DNA from: Catonia carolina
Taxonomy: Eukaryota; Arthropoda; Insecta; Hemiptera; Achilidae
Direction of reading: 5' to 3'
NCBI GenBank assembly: GCA_035578175.1
Contig: JAQMRL010000021.1
Location: 2,910,323 to 2,974,322, forward strand
DNA: 64,000 bases
Shown here: positions 22,640 to 34,079 of the stretch, in pieces
How positions within the stretch are numbered: the first letter of the stretch is position 1
How the letters are laid out: every line of letters starts with the position of its first letter
Program-made: the position numbers and the translations under genes
Notes under the pieces: model-generated
What the model was told of the DNA's origin: nothing
Seen by the model: the letters and a program-made list of their open reading frames with translations, nothing else
Databases searched by the model: none

Positions 22640-22770
22640 CAATCGCTAAATCATGTTTTTTGGGTTCAGGGGGTCTGAAAACGTGTAGATCCAGTGAAAA
22701 CTCTATTTGTTAAAATTGACATGAAAACAATACTTTCCTTCCTATATATTCATATAGGCAAGATAAAGTA
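21752..22770 (-). repeat. Family A repeat, copy 7, with expanded (AC)n
   Basis: Full unit lying in the intron between UGT exons 3 and 4. Its internal microsatellite is expanded to ~105 bp. Confidence 0.8.
22532..22637. repeat. (CACG)n/(AC)n microsatellite
   Basis: Six CACG units, then more than 35 AC units with one CC interruption, at exactly the place where other family A copies carry 4-12 AC units. Confidence 0.9.
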
Positions 22771-22792
22771 ATAACTAATGGGCTATCTTAAC

Positions 22793-23735
22793 TGTTGCAT
22801 GAAATATGCTTTTCACAGTTGATGAGCTCTGCTGTTCCAAACGTTTAGACAAATCAGAACGTTTGCCAGCGTTGTCAAATAAGCGTGAAGTTCCTGGGTG
22901 TATCTCTAGATAGATCTTTGTCTTGGGATTTCTATACCAATCAAGTTAGTAGTAAAATATCATCTGGGGTATTTGCACTAAAACAAATTGCCAGATTAAA
23001 TGATATAAAAATTACTAATGGTAGCTTATCATGGCCTCATTCTGTCTCATATCCGTTATGGTATCTTAGTATGGGATAATTCTAGCATGGGTAATATAAA
23101 TAGGGTTTTTAAAATTCAAAAGAAAGCTATTAGGTGTATGGTGGGAGCTAACCAGCTAACCTCATCCACACCACTATTTAAGGAGCTTAAATTACTTACA
23201 GTTCCCTCCCTCTACATTTTTGAGGTGATTATGTATGTTAGGCAAAATAATTTTATGCAGAATTTCAATGTTCACAATCATAACACGAGAAACAGGAATG
23301 ATTATTATGTGGCTAATCACTCCACAAAATTGTTTGAACAAAAACCTACTTATGCAGAGAGAAAATTCATGAATAAATTACCCCAATTTTTAAAATGTTG
23401 TGAGGATTTGAACTCCTTTAAAAGGAATCTGAAAAATTACTTGATCGGTGAAACTTTTAATAGTGTACAAGAATTTCTTTCTTGATAGTAGTGATGCATT
23501 GTGTGATTCTTATATGTATTTCAGATGTTATAGCTGACATGTCCTATACTGCTCCTGGAGTCTCCAGGGCGCAAAAGAAAAAAAAAAGATTGTACCTGAC
23601 AAACATTATGCGCGCATGGGTATAAACACCGCAATAGTTCACTCTCATCTTGCGTCTCGTACTGAACACATCAATTATATAGCGCGTTACATGCAATACT
23701 TTATAATAATAATCAGCTGAAAATTTCTTATGAAA
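22793..23735 (+). repeat. Family F repeat, split by a LINE fragment
   Basis: 22793-22880 (GTTGATGAGCTCTGCTGTT, GAACGTTTGCCAGC) continues at 23588-23735 (AGTTCACT, TGCGTCTCGTACTGAACAC, ATGCAATACTTTATAATA). The LINE occupies the gap. Confidence 0.55.
22881..23587 (+). pseudogene. Non-LTR retrotransposon 3' end (reverse transcriptase C-terminus)
   Basis: Plus frames 22885-23079 (V-K-F-L-G-V-S-L-D-R-S-L-S-W) and 23018-23485 (L-I-L-S-H-I-R-Y-G-I-L-V-W, F-K-I-Q-K-K-A-I-R, F-K-E-L-K-L-L-T-V-P-S-L-Y-I, H-N-T-R-N) form the thumb region of a Jockey/CR1-type RT, with a frameshift near 23040. Ends in a poly-A-like tract at 23577-23588. 5'-truncated; the catalytic motif is missing. Confidence 0.8.
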
Positions 23736-24582
23736 AAACAAAATTTATGATGATCAACCGGTTATGTATAAACAAAATAAATATTAATAGGAATCCTATC
23801 TACATTGTGGAGAGTTTTAAATATCTTGGAGAAACAATCACATACAATCTTAATGAGAGGGCAGCATGGAATGAGAGAATTTCTAAACTTTCCAAAGGAC
23901 AGTAAATTACTAAAAACACTTACAACAAAAAATGTCTTTCCATTCACACAAAACTTAAACACTACAAAGCAGTTCTAAGGTCACAAGCAATGTACGGCAG
24001 TGAAACCCTCTTCAGTATTGATGAAAACGGAATAAAAGAAACAATCAGAAAAATAGAAAGAAGGATTCTTAAAACCTGCATAAACAAAAAACACATAGTT
24101 GACAACCAGCACAGACTTTTACCAAGAGAACAAATTTATAAAGAAATAGAACCAATCACTGATGCAATGCGCAAAAAGAGACTTTGTTTCTTTTCGCATA
24201 TCCTCAGAACTCCAGTGAACCGATTATTAAGAAAAATTGTAGAAAAATTCATGTGTGCAAAAACAGAAGGAGCTACAATTCCTTGGCTTGAAAAAATCAA
24301 AAAAGACAGAACAGAATTAAATCTAACAATTGCTGATGTCAAAGATCGCACACCGGTTTACAAAGAAACAATATTAAAGACAAAAACAAAATTTTATCAG
24401 TAAGAACAATTAAACGAAAAGAACAGGTTTGTTCAGACGAATTGAGAAAAGCAAGATCCGACAGAATGAAAAAAGTATTGGCAAGAAAGAAATGAAAAGG
24501 AAATAAACTGCCGAAGAAAAAGAACTAACAAAAGAGACTAAAGTGATCCTTTGTGGTCATAAAATGTGAAAAAAAAACAAAA
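23721..24582 (+). pseudogene. Non-LTR retrotransposon fragment (second type)
   Basis: The frame 23990-24403 codes M-Y-G-S-E-T-L-F-S-I-D, then I-E-R-R-I-L-K-T, R-L-C-F-F-S-H-I-L-R and D-V-K-D-R-T, a LINE C-terminus like that at 40492-41142. Flanked by AATAATCAGCTGA on both sides (about 23708-23720 and 24583-24595): a target-site duplication. 5'-truncated and frameshifted. Confidence 0.75.
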
Positions 24583-24712
24583 AATAATCAGCTGATTGTA
24601 TTAGTCATGGGACAGCACAGTAAAAGAGGTGAAAGTGAACGGCACAGACCGTGCCATACAATTGAATGACGAGACAGAGTGAATTGTGGGAGTGAGCTAG
24701 AAGATTCTAATA

Positions 24713-26003
24713 CGAGAGTGGTCTGAAAAGTTTCCGATCAAACAAAGATACAAGACATTTTTTCCGAAATTTTTTTAAAATTTTTCAACATAGTCTTCTT
24801 GTAACTCTACACACTTCTCCCAGCGATGCTCCCATCTCTGCAACCCATCCAAATAGTACTCGGCATTTTTCTCTGCAAAATAGTTGTTCACGAAGGTGAT
24901 TGCCTCTTAATTTGACTAAAATCTCTGTCCTCCGAGTGCAATTTTTAGAAGAGAGAACAAACAAAAGTCGCTTGGGGCTAGATCTGGTGAGTAAGGCGGA
25001 TGATCAAGCAGTTCAAACCGTAATTCGTGGATTTTCGCCAAAGCAACCGCCAAGGTGTGAGACGGTGCGTAGTCTTGGTGAAACAGCATTTTCTTTTTCT
25101 GCAAATGTGGCCGTTTTCCCTCAAGTTCTGCCTTTAGCTTGTCAAGTAATGATGCGTAGTATGCCCCTGTAATGGTTTTTCCTTTTTGAAGCTAATTGAT
25201 TAAAATAACTCCTTAACTATCCAAAAAACAGTCGCCATAACTTTCCCAGCCGAAAAAACAGTTTTTGCTTTTTTTGGAGCCGGTTCCCCCTTTGCAGTCC
25301 ACTGTTTAGACTGTATTTTTGTTTCGGGCGTATAATGGTGTATCCAAGTTCATCTACAGTAATTAATCGACGCCAAAACTCGGATTTATTGCACCTAAAC
25401 TGCGCCAACAAAGCGTTGGAAATGTTCATTCGAACACGTTTTTGGTCTAACGCGAGCAAACGCGGCACCCAACAAGCGGACAGCTTTCTCATGCCTAAAT
25501 GTTGATTTAGTACGTGACAAACACATTCTTTTGACAGGTACATAACCTCTGCTATCTCGTTCACTTTAATTCGGCGGTTTTCTAGCACCGTTTTATGAAC
25601 TTTGGCGATGTTTTCGTTGGTAGTTGCAGTTTTTGGACGTCCCGAACGTTCATCATCTACCAAGCTCTTACGGTCACGTTTAAATTCAGCTGCCCAAAAT
25701 TTCACTGTGGTAAATGATAGTGCAGAGTCCCCATACACAAAATCCAACTCATCTTTGATTCGCGTAGGCGTACTGTCTTTCAAAAACAAATATTTAATGA
25801 CAGCTCGATACTCGATTTGGTCCATTTTCACAAAAACACTCACATCAACTCACTCAAACGACTGTTACATAACAACTGCGCGTCCAAAATAACTGAAACT
25901 TTGGTGAGTAACTGTCAGCAGATGAACAACAAAATTCACTAGCTTTTATTTACAAATGCTGCCATTTTCACGTTGAGGTCGGAAACTTTTCAGACCACCC
26001 TCG
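24713..26003 (-). mobile_element. mariner (family 4), near full length, defective transposase
   Basis: 1291 bp between TA dinucleotides with ~30-bp inverted ends (CGAGNGTGGTCTGAAAAGTT). Minus-strand transposase from M-D-Q-I-E-Y-R-A-V-I-K-Y (25825): helix-turn-helix N-terminus, W-V-P-R-L-L at ~25465 and T-V-D-E at ~25360 (first Asp). After a frameshift near 25220 come H-Q-D-Y-A-P-S-H-T and Y-S-P-D-L-A-P-S-D, giving the DD34D pattern. Frameshifts and a small deletion make it inactive. Confidence 0.88.
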
Positions 26004-26009
26004 TACATA

Positions 26010-26368
26010 CAGCACTGAGCTGAGCTACGTGAATAAACAGCCAGTGAAAGGAGCCGAGGGTGCTTTCACTCACTCCTGTCGCACACAGCACGTTGTGTTT
26101 GCGCATGTGTCAACCAGAACGTTCATGCATCCCTTTCCACAAACAAATTTTTACATGTGTCTATCTTTGTTTCATACACACCAGGTAAAATTGTTACAGT
26201 ACAGAACAATTGTATTTTACAACCACTTGTCTCAGGGTTGTTGTAGTATAGTATGAAAGAATAATGACCCCCTGTCCGCACCCTCACAAACAGAGGCAGA
26301 GTTGATACGATATGAATACTTTCCATGCAGTATCTTTTAACGTTGAACTCATTCATTATGATTATAGT
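26010..26368. other. Unclassified stretch in a UGT intron
   Basis: Mixed-composition sequence with no repeat-family match and no protein-like frame. Bordered by a mariner and a family A copy. Confidence 0.3.
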
Positions 26369-27822
26369 AAAAATCTGGTGTGAGACATTCACACGACTTT
26401 CTCTTGCCAATGCAAATAATTAACAATATAATGTAGCATTAGTAATACAACATTAGAAATAAACAAAAAAACAATCCTCGATAAACATATTTCAATTTTA
26501 ATCATGAGTGGAGGGGGAGGAGTAACAACCTCGTTAAAAAACCTGGGTCCATCTGGCTCCGGATGGTAGCACCCAGTAAGGGCCCCTGCCTAGGGTTACA
26601 GGTGAAAAATGGCCAACGGTCTATTTGAGCAGAGGAGGAATTTTCCCAATGGTCAATAGAGCGGAAGAGTCTAGGGGAGTGAACCCCGAATGATAATCCT
26701 GCAAGTTCAGGGGCAGAAAGGTGGCAGCCCCACCACTGAACTTAACCTGCGCAGCGCCCGTAACGCGGCCAGGGGATTTCTTAACTACTGGCAGCACCCA
26801 AGATAGCCTCGGAAATAGGACCGGGAATACAGGAAAAAATACTGGAACGTCAAAAAATAAAAAAAGACCTTGGATAACGGATGTTTTATAGAATGCGAGA
26901 GGAAAGACTACCAGTCCAAATATTAAGTTATGCCCCACGGGGTAGACGTGATAGAGGAAGACCGCTACGAAGATGGGTGCCGGAACAGGCTTTAGGCCTA
27001 TCCGTGTTTGGGTGATGATGATGATCATGAGTGAAAAACACAAAATAAAAATCAACCTCAGTTTGGCTTAAAAATACGGAAAATCACTCTTTCACGCTAA
27101 CCTAGGCTTTGTAGAGAAAAATGTTTTAAATAAAAGTTGTAGTTAATTTCCTATAAAATTAATTATATACACTTTTGTCGTAAAATGCATTCTAAGGCCG
27201 AAATCTTAAAAAATATCTATTTTTCACACGTGAGAACAAAAACAGAAAATCGCTAATTACTGCTAAACTAAGTGTTACACAAAAAAAATGTTTTAAATAA
27301 AAGTTGTAGAATTTTAAATTCTCTACAACTTTAATTATATAAAATGTTGCGCTTAAATGCATCTTAAAGCCGCAATCTTAAAAAAAATATTTTTTTATGT
27401 GAAAACAGCCTCACCAAGAATTTCAGCAAACATGACGCCTACCCTATCTTGTAGAGAATAAAAAATTGAGTAAATCAGGCGATTTTTAAAAAAATTGTAG
27501 GACCAGTTTTTGAGAAAATCGCAAAAAAGTGAAAAATTACACAAATAAACTACTACTTCCGACCGATTTTGATGAAAATGTTCGTGTCGGGTCCGGTAGT
27601 GGTATGTAACTTAAGTTTTAAATTTCAAGTTCGTACGATGTTCTGTTCTTGAGATATTCTGTACAGACACACACGCACACACATAGACCAATCGCTAAAA
27701 ACATGTTCTTTGGGTTCAGGTGGTCCGAAAACGTGTAGATCCGGTGAAAACTCGATTTCTTAAAATCGACAAGAAAACAATACTTTCCTTCCTATATAAT
27801 TATATAGGCAAGAGAAAGTAAA
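26369..27822 (-). repeat. Family A repeat, copy 8 (split by a retroposon)
   Basis: 26369-26510 continues at 27024-27822 after a 513-bp insertion with ATCATGAGTG duplications. Ends head-to-tail with the next copy at GAAAGTAAAAATCTGGTGTG. Confidence 0.78.
26511..27023 (+). mobile_element. Internally deleted LINE (5' and 3' ends joined)
   Basis: Between 10-bp duplications ATCATGAGTG. The 5' ~400 bp is a GC-richer leader. The 3' ~130 bp codes R-P-L-R-R-W-V-P-E-Q-A and ends in (GATGAT)n, as in the LINE at 56621-58268. The RT domain is missing, so a non-autonomous passenger of that LINE. Confidence 0.65.
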
Positions 27823-27900
27823 AATCTGGTGTGAAACACTCACACGACTTTCTCTTTTCCAATGAATATAATGAACAATATACCCTATTGCTTAATCATG
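27823..27900 (-). repeat. Family A stub
   Basis: First ~80 bp of a minus-orientation unit, broken off near the ATCATGAGT block just left of a mariner. Confidence 0.65.
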
Positions 27901-27989
27901 AGTAAACAATTTAAAATGAAACACTACTTGAACACTTCCAATGTTCAAGAATAGATCAATTTTGTGCTTCTCTGTTCATACAGATTATA

Positions 27990-28845
27990 CGAGGGTCGTT
28001 TGAAAAGTTCGTGCAGTCAGATAGATGGCACTACTGGCGCATATCGAGCATATGTTTAGTTAGTAGCCTCTGTTGGAAAAACACGTGTAGTTTCAGCCAG
28101 ATCGGTCTATTTCTTTGTGTTTGACATTCGTTTTAATCGAGGAAGTCGAGTGATTTTCAAAAAATGGATGAAAAAGAATTTCGTGTGGTGATTAAACATT
28201 ACTTTATGAAAGGCAAAACGCCTCAGGAGACTGATAAACATTATGATGACTCTGCACCTTCGATTAGAACAGTTTATAAGTGGTTTCAAAATTTTCGGAG
28301 TGGCCATATGAGCAAAAGTGACGCTGAACGTTCTGGACGCCCTGTTGAGGTTACTACTCAAGAAATCATTGATAAAATCCATGATATGGTGATGGATGAC
28401 AGAAGAGTGAAGGTGTGTGCCGTTTGAAAACTGAGCTGCAAAAAAAACTCCCACGATTGCCCCACAAAAAAGTCCTTTTCCATCACGACAACGCACCAGC
28501 TGACACCTCAGCAGTTGTGGTCGCAAAATTAATGGAAATAGGGTTCCAATTCGTTTCACATCCCCCTATTCTCCAGACTTGGCTCCCTTGGACTACTATT
28601 TGTTTCCCAATTTGAAGAAATGGCTAGCGGGAAAAAGATTTTATTCAAACGAGGAGGTGATTGCAGGAACGAATGGCTATTTTTCAGACTTGGACAAATC
28701 CTATTATTCGGACGGGAGCAACAAACTACAGCAACGTTGGACGAAGTGTATAAGCTTAAAAGGAGACTAGTTGAAAAATATAAAACTTTTACCCCAAACA
28801 ATTAAGTCGTTTTTATTTTTGCACGGACTTTTCAAACCACCCTCG
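27990..28845 (+). mobile_element. mariner (family 5), internally deleted
   Basis: Inverted ends CGAGGGTNGTTTGAAAAGTY. The plus strand codes M-D-E-K-E-F-R-V-V-I-K-H-Y (28164) with a K-W-F-Q-N-F-R-S-G helix-turn-helix region. It is cut by a deletion near 28415 that removes the first catalytic Asp, then H-H-D-N-A-P-A-D-T and, frameshifted, L-D-Y-Y-L-F-P-N-L-K to a stop near 28770. ~855 bp versus ~1.3 kb for an intact copy. Confidence 0.85.
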
Positions 28846-28951
28846 CATTTGTACAGAAAGTAAAAATTGGTTCACATCGAATTTACCAGTTTAAGTAAAA
28901 AATTATTAAGATGAATAAAAACATTTTTACAAGTTATAAATTAATACTTAC

Positions 28952-29171
28952 TTAGGATTGTCCAACATCTCTTTAATTGCATTGTATAATGTTTCCTTAT
29001 TTAAATCCTTAAAATCTAATCGCATCCCAGCTCCAGCTGCTTGTACTGCTGCTATATTTACACCTTGATCTCCATAAAATGGCATTCCTAATATTGGTAC
29101 AGCAGAATGCACAGCTTCTGTTGTTCCAAGTAATCCTCCATGGGAAATAAAAAGTTTTATGTTCGGATGCG
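28952..29171 (-). CDS. UGT shared exon 3 (UDP-sugar-binding signature)
   Basis: A 220-bp exon between a poly-pyrimidine/CAG acceptor and a perfect AA/GTAAGT donor. It is entered in phase 1 (G/CG gives Ala), so exons 2-3 read D-V-L-A-H-P-N-I-K-L-F-I-S-H-G-G. It holds the core of the UGT signature: H-G-G-L-L-G-T-T-E-A-V, P-I-L-G-M-P and F-Y-G-D-Q. In the family these residues contact the UDP and sugar of the donor (H-G-G around the diphosphate, D-Q at the sugar). It then runs A-A-G-A-G-M-R-L-D-F-K-D-L and ends in phase 2 at N-P-K. No frameshift or stop. The length equals the summed length (132+88 bp) I recall for vertebrate UGT1 exons 3 and 4. Confidence 0.95.
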
Positions 29172-29348
29172 CTGAAAAAAAAGAAAAATTTAATTATTGA
29201 ATTACATGACACCATGAGTCGCTTGATGGTTTGTTTTGAATGAATGCTTGGGTGCTGACTTCTTGGCTTGGTGTACAATGTACAATAACTACAGTGCCTT
29301 GCTATGTGTCTGTAAACAGTTCAGCGCAACTGGCCACCCTTGTGTTAG

Positions 29349-30283
29349 CAAAAAATCTGGGGTGAAACACTCGCACAACTTTTTCTTACCAATGCAAATA
29401 ATTAACAATAAACCTAACATTAGTAATAAAACATTAGAAATAAAAAAACAACTAACCTCAATAAACATAACCTTATTTTAATCATGAGTGAAAAAAGACG
29501 TAAAATGAAAATCAACCTCAGTTTGGCTTAGAAATACGGAAAATCACTCTTTCTCTCTAAACTAGGCTCTGTAGAGAAAAATGCTTTAAATAAAAAATAT
29601 AGATCTTGTAATTTCCTATAAATTTTATTAATACTTTTTGTCGTAAAATGCATACTAAGGCCGAAATGTTACAAAAATCGATTTTTCACACGTTTCCATG
29701 AGAAAAAACAGAAAATTGCTATTTACCGCTAAACTAAGCGTTATACAAAAAAATGTTTTAAACAAAAGTTGTAGAATTTAAAATTCTCTACAACTTTAAT
29801 TATAAACAATTTTGCGGTAAAATTCATAATAAAGCCGCAATCTTAAAAAAACAACTTTTTTACGTGAAAACAGCCTCACCAAGAATTTCAGCAAACATGG
29901 CGCCTACCCTATCTTGTAGAGAATAAAAAATTTAACAAACCAGGCGATTTAAAAAAAATCGAAGGAACAGTTTTTAAGAAAATCGCAAAAAAGTGAAAAA
30001 TTACACGAAGAAACTACTACTTCCGGTTGACCGATTTTTATGATAATGTTTGTGTCGTGTCCGGTAGTGTATGTAACTGAAGTTTCAAGTTCGTACGATG
30101 TTCCATTCTTGAGATATTCTGTATACACACACACACACACACAGACCAATCGCTAAAAACATGTTTTTTGGGTTCAGGGGGTCTGAAAACATGTAGATCC
30201 GGTGAAAACTCGATTTCGAAAAATCGACATGAAAACAATACTTTCCTTCCTATATATTCATATAGGCAAGAGAAAGTAAAAAT
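29349..30283 (-). repeat. Family A repeat, copy 9, in UGT intron 2-3
   Basis: Full unit from ATCTGGGGTGAAACAC to GGCAAGAGAAAGTA, with (AC)10 at ~30125. No target duplication evident. Confidence 0.8.
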
Positions 30284-30394
30284 AAACTAAGTAAAAAAAC
30301 CAATTTTTATAACGTACATTTTGAAGGTTAACTCTTAGGCTATTTTTCTATGTAACTGCTAAGTAAATTAAGGCATTTATTGTAACGTGGTACA

Positions 30395-31121
30395 AGCTTT
30401 TCAATGCCCTCTTTGTAGTAATCTGCCGCCTGCGAGTTCAACCCTTGTCCCTTGTCCCTTTTAATGCAGATTTCACCTTAGGGAACAGGTAGAAGATAAT
30501 AACATGTCATGGAACGTGGTTTTTTACTTATGATCCGGAAACGAAGCGCCAATCCAAGCACTGGAAGAGCCCAACTTCACTGAGAGCCAAAAAAGCTCGA
30601 ATACGCAAGTCAAAATTTAAAGCAATGATGATTGTTTTTTTTATATATATGGGATTGTGTACCTTCACAGGGTTCCTGAAGGTCAAACAATTAATCAATA
30701 TTACTACCTTGAGGTACTTTCTAAAGTACATCAAAGAGTAAGAAAAAACCCCCCCGAAATGTTGAAGGACAAGTGTTATCTGTCAAGAGGTTCCTAGCCA
30801 AGTACAGCATCTCAGTGTTAGAACATCCACCTTATTCACCAGACTTCCACCATGTGACTTCTACCTGTTTCCTAAGGTGAAATCTGCATTAAAAGGGACA
30901 AGATTTGAGTGTGTGGAAACTGTAAAAGAGAAAGCGGCACGTGTACTGAAGGAGCTGACAGAAGATGACTTCCAGCACTGTTTCCAACAATGGAAAATTT
31001 GGATGGAGCATTGCAGGGATAGAAAAGGAGCGCATATTGAAGGTGACAATAAGTGATTATGTATAAAATTAAAATTAAATTTTTTACAACTTCAGTCTCG
31101 TTATTTAATAGCCCCACCTCT
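30395..31121 (+). mobile_element. mariner (family 3) remnant with an inverted piece
   Basis: Plus strand 30530-31060 resembles the C-terminal half of the family 3 transposase, with several stops. The right end (CAGTCTCGTTATTTAATAG) matches 17545-18857. At 30453-30492 a short C-terminal piece appears inverted relative to 30884-30905. It abuts UGT exon 2 within ~25 bp. Confidence 0.7.
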
Positions 31122-31143
31122 TATTTTTACGACTATTACATAC

Positions 31144-31366
31144 CTAGTACATCTCTTTGTGGCATCCATTTAACTAATTTCACATTATCTGGTTTATCCG
31201 GCATAGTTTCAGTTTCCCATTTCCATAATACTCTTTGTGGTAACTTTGAAAATACTTCGATCAGATCTTTCCTTTTATCTTCTGGTAATGTTGAAGCTCT
31301 TAACATTGAACCCATACAGAAATATATCACACCATGTTTTGATTCACTTATGAACTGCTCTAAATC
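31144..31366 (-). CDS. UGT shared exon 2 (start of the donor-binding domain)
   Basis: A 223-bp exon: 74 codons plus one base. The acceptor is tttgttttag/GAT and the donor CTAG/GTATGT. It enters in phase 0, so first exons ending L-P-K or L-S/P-Q continue into D-L-E-Q-F-I-S-E-S, the normal UGT sequence. It encodes G-V-I-Y-F-C-M-G-S-M, the first Rossmann strand and glycine turn of the C-terminal domain. It ends K-L-V-K-W-M-P-Q-R-D-V-L, whose W-x-P-Q stacks on uracil in the family. The only splice-compatible exon of this type in the window; all five intact first exons lie 5' of it. The intron from the nearest first exon is 5.6 kb and repeat-filled. Confidence 0.94.
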
Positions 31367-31461
31367 CTAAAACAAATAAAAATAATAACAAATTAATAAA
31401 ATATTATATTATTATTACGAAGCGGTGGAAAAATTCCTAGAAGAAAAGGAGGCTAATTACT

Positions 31462-32215
31462 GTTGTTTAAGTCATCATCTGGAAATCTGGTTTGAACTTC
31501 TAGAGGCTTTACTAAGTACACTTTTTCCCTAAAATGCATATTAAGGCCACAATCTTAAAACCCATTTTTTACTACGAGAGCACAGCCCCTAAAATTTTAG
31601 CAGACTTTTTTTATTTATTTTAGTTTAACGTCCTTTTACAAGACATGGTGATTATTTTATCTTGTTGAGCTTTAACATGTAATAAATAAAATACTTTTTA
31701 AAAAAATCATAAGGATAGTTTTTGAAAAAATTGGTAAAAAGTGAAAAATTTCACGAATAAACTACTACTTCCAGTTGATCGAATTTGATGAAAATGTTTG
31801 TCAGGTTTCCTAGTGGTACATACTTAAGTTCCAAGGTTTCAAGTTCGAACAATATTCTGTTCTTGAGATACTTTCTTCACCACACACATAAACCAATCGC
31901 TAAAAACATTGTTGTAGGTTCAGGGAGCCTGAAAACGTGTATTTTCGGTAAAAACTCCATTTTTAAAAATCATCATGAAAACAATACTTTCCTTCCCTAC
32001 GTATTTATAGAGGATAAGAAGAAGTAAAAAGTGTTGTTAAGGTCATCACCCAAAAAGGTGGTTTGAACCTCCACGAGGAGTAAGGTGGTTTACAATTGCC
32101 TTCCTCACTGAGTGGAAAAGTATGCTTATCAGCATGCCAGGCCCTCTGAAAAGCATCTACTTTCCACGCTGCAAATGACACCTTCACCTCATTCACCATA
32201 TGGTCTGGCTGTATT
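31462..32215 (-). repeat. Fragments of families B, A and B
   Basis: 31462-31515: family B tail. 31516-32027: diverged family A 3' two-thirds. 32033-32215: truncated family B (tail to CTGTATTATAAAAT). All minus orientation, no genes. Confidence 0.6.
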
Positions 32216-32852
32216 ATAAAATAGAAGATAACTGTGACTAAAATGCTTTTTACCGTTGATGAGCTCAGCTGTTTCATGCGTTAAGACCCACCAGAACGTT
32301 TGCTAGCATTGTCAGATTGAATGAATGTTTCAGCCGGACTAACATTGTGCATGCATGCGTATAAGAGCCGCAGTAGTTCACTCGTGTCTTGCATCTCGTA
32401 CTGAACACCGATTATATAGCACGTAAACCCTTTCAATCCCATATTTTTTAACTATACACAAACAAATATGTGTAAATTGTTTCATACACTTTACTGACAT
32501 TTAAGTGAAATAAAATCACTTTTAGACCTTCAGCCTTTTTGATGGCATGACAAAAAAGTGTGACACATATGTCACATTGGGCTAGATGATATCAAAGTTC
32601 CCAACAATATGAATAAGTAAAAATCATGTGCAGGCTTCCTCAACAATTTTCTCTTGCTTAGATTTGTAGCAAAGCATTAATTAAGACTTAAAAAATGTTA
32701 CAATTCAAAAATATTGGTAAAATGGACAAAATCACTATTTACAGTCTAAAAAATATACTTGTATGTACATTCAACGTACTCGAAGAAATGCTACTTTATT
32801 TTAGTAAATGAACACGAATATTTAAAACTAAAATTAACTTTAAAAAGAAACT

Positions 32853-32940
32853 AATGGTTGCGTCCATCGTGTTAGTGGTCAGCATCTTTACACTGCAAAG
32901 CGGAGGTCTCAGGTTCAATTCCTGGCTAGGGTACAGAAAA
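32853..32940 (+). mobile_element. Family E tRNA-derived SINE head
   Basis: TCGTGTTAGTGGTCAGCATC A-box region and GGTTCAATTCC B box, then CTAGGGTACAGAAA. Not a functional tRNA: the acceptor-stem ends do not pair. Confidence 0.55.
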
Positions 32941-33027
32941 TTATTACACTTCACATCCAGCGCTCTTTAATCAAAAGTAGTCACTCCAATGTGGCTTCTA
33001 TGCCACACTGGGTAAGAAACAGTTATT

Positions 33028-33203
33028 TTTTTTTTTTTTTTTGGTTTAACGTCCGACTGTTCTGCAATTACTGCTAATGCAGACGGTGAAGGATGAAATG
33101 ATTTTTTGTAACGTATGAAACTATGCCGTGCCTGAATGGGATTCGAACCCAAGACCGCATGATGAGAGGCGAGCACGTTACCAACTACGCCACTGCGGCC
33201 GGC
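33028..33203 (-). mobile_element. Family C tRNA-derived SINE
   Basis: Poly-T (tail) at 33028-33043, family body, B box GGTTCGAATCC inverted near 33147, and the GCCGGCCGCAGTGGCGTAGT head at the right. Complete. Confidence 0.78.
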
Positions 33204-33249
33204 GAAAGAAAGGGTTAACATGCAATACTTTATAATATAATCAGATTAT

Positions 33250-33633
33250 AATATATTATAATCTTTATAATATAATATAATATACTCAATTTGTTCGTTG
33301 CAGGGCTAAAATAAATAGTTCTGTTTCTTATCACATGGTCAGCCAATTAAATGACTGAATCATTTAAGAACAGAAGAGGTAGAGGTGTAAAAGACACTAA
33401 TCAGAGTTATCTCCTCTGAAAGTAATGAATTTCATTGTACAGCCAGACCCTGTGGTGAATGAAGTGAAGGTGTCATTTACAGAGTGGAAAATATGTGCTT
33501 TTCAGAGGGCCCGGCATGCTGATAAGCATACTTTTCCATTCAGTGAGGAAGGCAATGGTAAACCACCTCACTCCTCGTTTTACTTAGTAAAACCTCTAGA
33601 GGTTCAAACTGGTTCGGCTGTTGACCTAAACAA
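33250..33633 (+). mobile_element. Family B SINE-like retroposon (5'-truncated)
   Basis: Starts at the CTCAATTTGTTCGTTGC block after an AT-rich palindromic stretch (33236-33284), ends CTAAACAATAACA. The frame M-N-F-I-V-Q-P-D-P is present. Confidence 0.75.
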
Positions 33634-33752
33634 TAACATAATCAGCTGATTGTATGTTTATAGGTTATTGAAAGACCAAAAAAATGGCTGACAAAATATT
33701 TAACAGAGCAATGAGAGCATATGTTGGAAACGTATACGTTCAGAGCTCGTCA

Positions 33753-33926
33753 GCCGGCCACATTGGCGTAGTTGGTAACGTGCTCGCCTCTCATCACGCA
33801 ATCTTGGGTTCAAATCCCATTCAGGCACGGCATATTTTCATATGTTACAAAAAATCATTTCATCCTTCACCGTCTGCACATTAGCAGTAATTGCAGAACA
33901 GTCGAGACATTTAACCAAAAAATAAA
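33753..33926 (+). mobile_element. Family C tRNA-derived SINE
   Basis: GCCGGCCACATTGGCGTAGT head, B box GGTTCAAATCC, body with GCAGTAATTGCAGAACAGTC and an A-rich tail. Complete. Confidence 0.78.
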
Positions 33927-34035
33927 ACTCATCAGCCCTGAAAAATCGTAAAGTATTTTACACCTATTTCATATAATGAATTAATATAATAATTTCACTA
34001 ACCTTCTTTTTAAACTGCGTCACCTTTATTTTATT

Positions 34036-34079
34036 CCTACTTACACGTGTTTCGGTGGATCCACCATCATCAGAGTAAA
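34036..34079 (-). ncRNA. Hammerhead-like ribozyme motif (left arm, copy 2)
   Basis: Minus strand UUUACU-CUGAUGA-U-GGUGGAUCCACC-GAA-ACACGUGU-A-AGUAGG. Stem I keeps four Watson-Crick pairs plus two G-U pairs despite substitutions relative to copy 1; core unchanged. Confidence 0.6.

Larger units (their letters stand above)
32428..33214. mobile_element. Probable piggyBac-like MITE carrying two SINEs
   Basis: CCCTTTC and GAAAGGG ends, with TTAA at the right junction (33215-33218) and TAAA at the left. The uninterrupted family F sequence has a single GTTA(A)CATGC here, supporting an insertion at TTAA. Contains a family E head (32853-32940) and a family C SINE at its right end. Only 7 bp of terminal repeat are clear. 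Confidence 0.45.
32220..33680 (+). repeat. Family F repeat, split by two insertions
   Basis: 32220-32427 (GTTGATGAGCTCAGCTGTT, GAACGTTTGCTAGC, CTTGCATCTCGTACTGAACA) resumes at 33215-33240 (TTAACATGCAATACTTTATA) and 33634-33680 (ATAATCAGCTGATTGTATG). The first gap is a piggyBac-like MITE, the second a family B element. Confidence 0.55.

Noticed and set aside
22516..22713. His-Thr repeat protein
   Set aside because: Translation of an (AC)n microsatellite inside a family A repeat.
26621..27055. 144-codon minus-strand frame as a membrane protein
   Set aside because: Antisense to the internally deleted LINE and crosses its boundary into family A.
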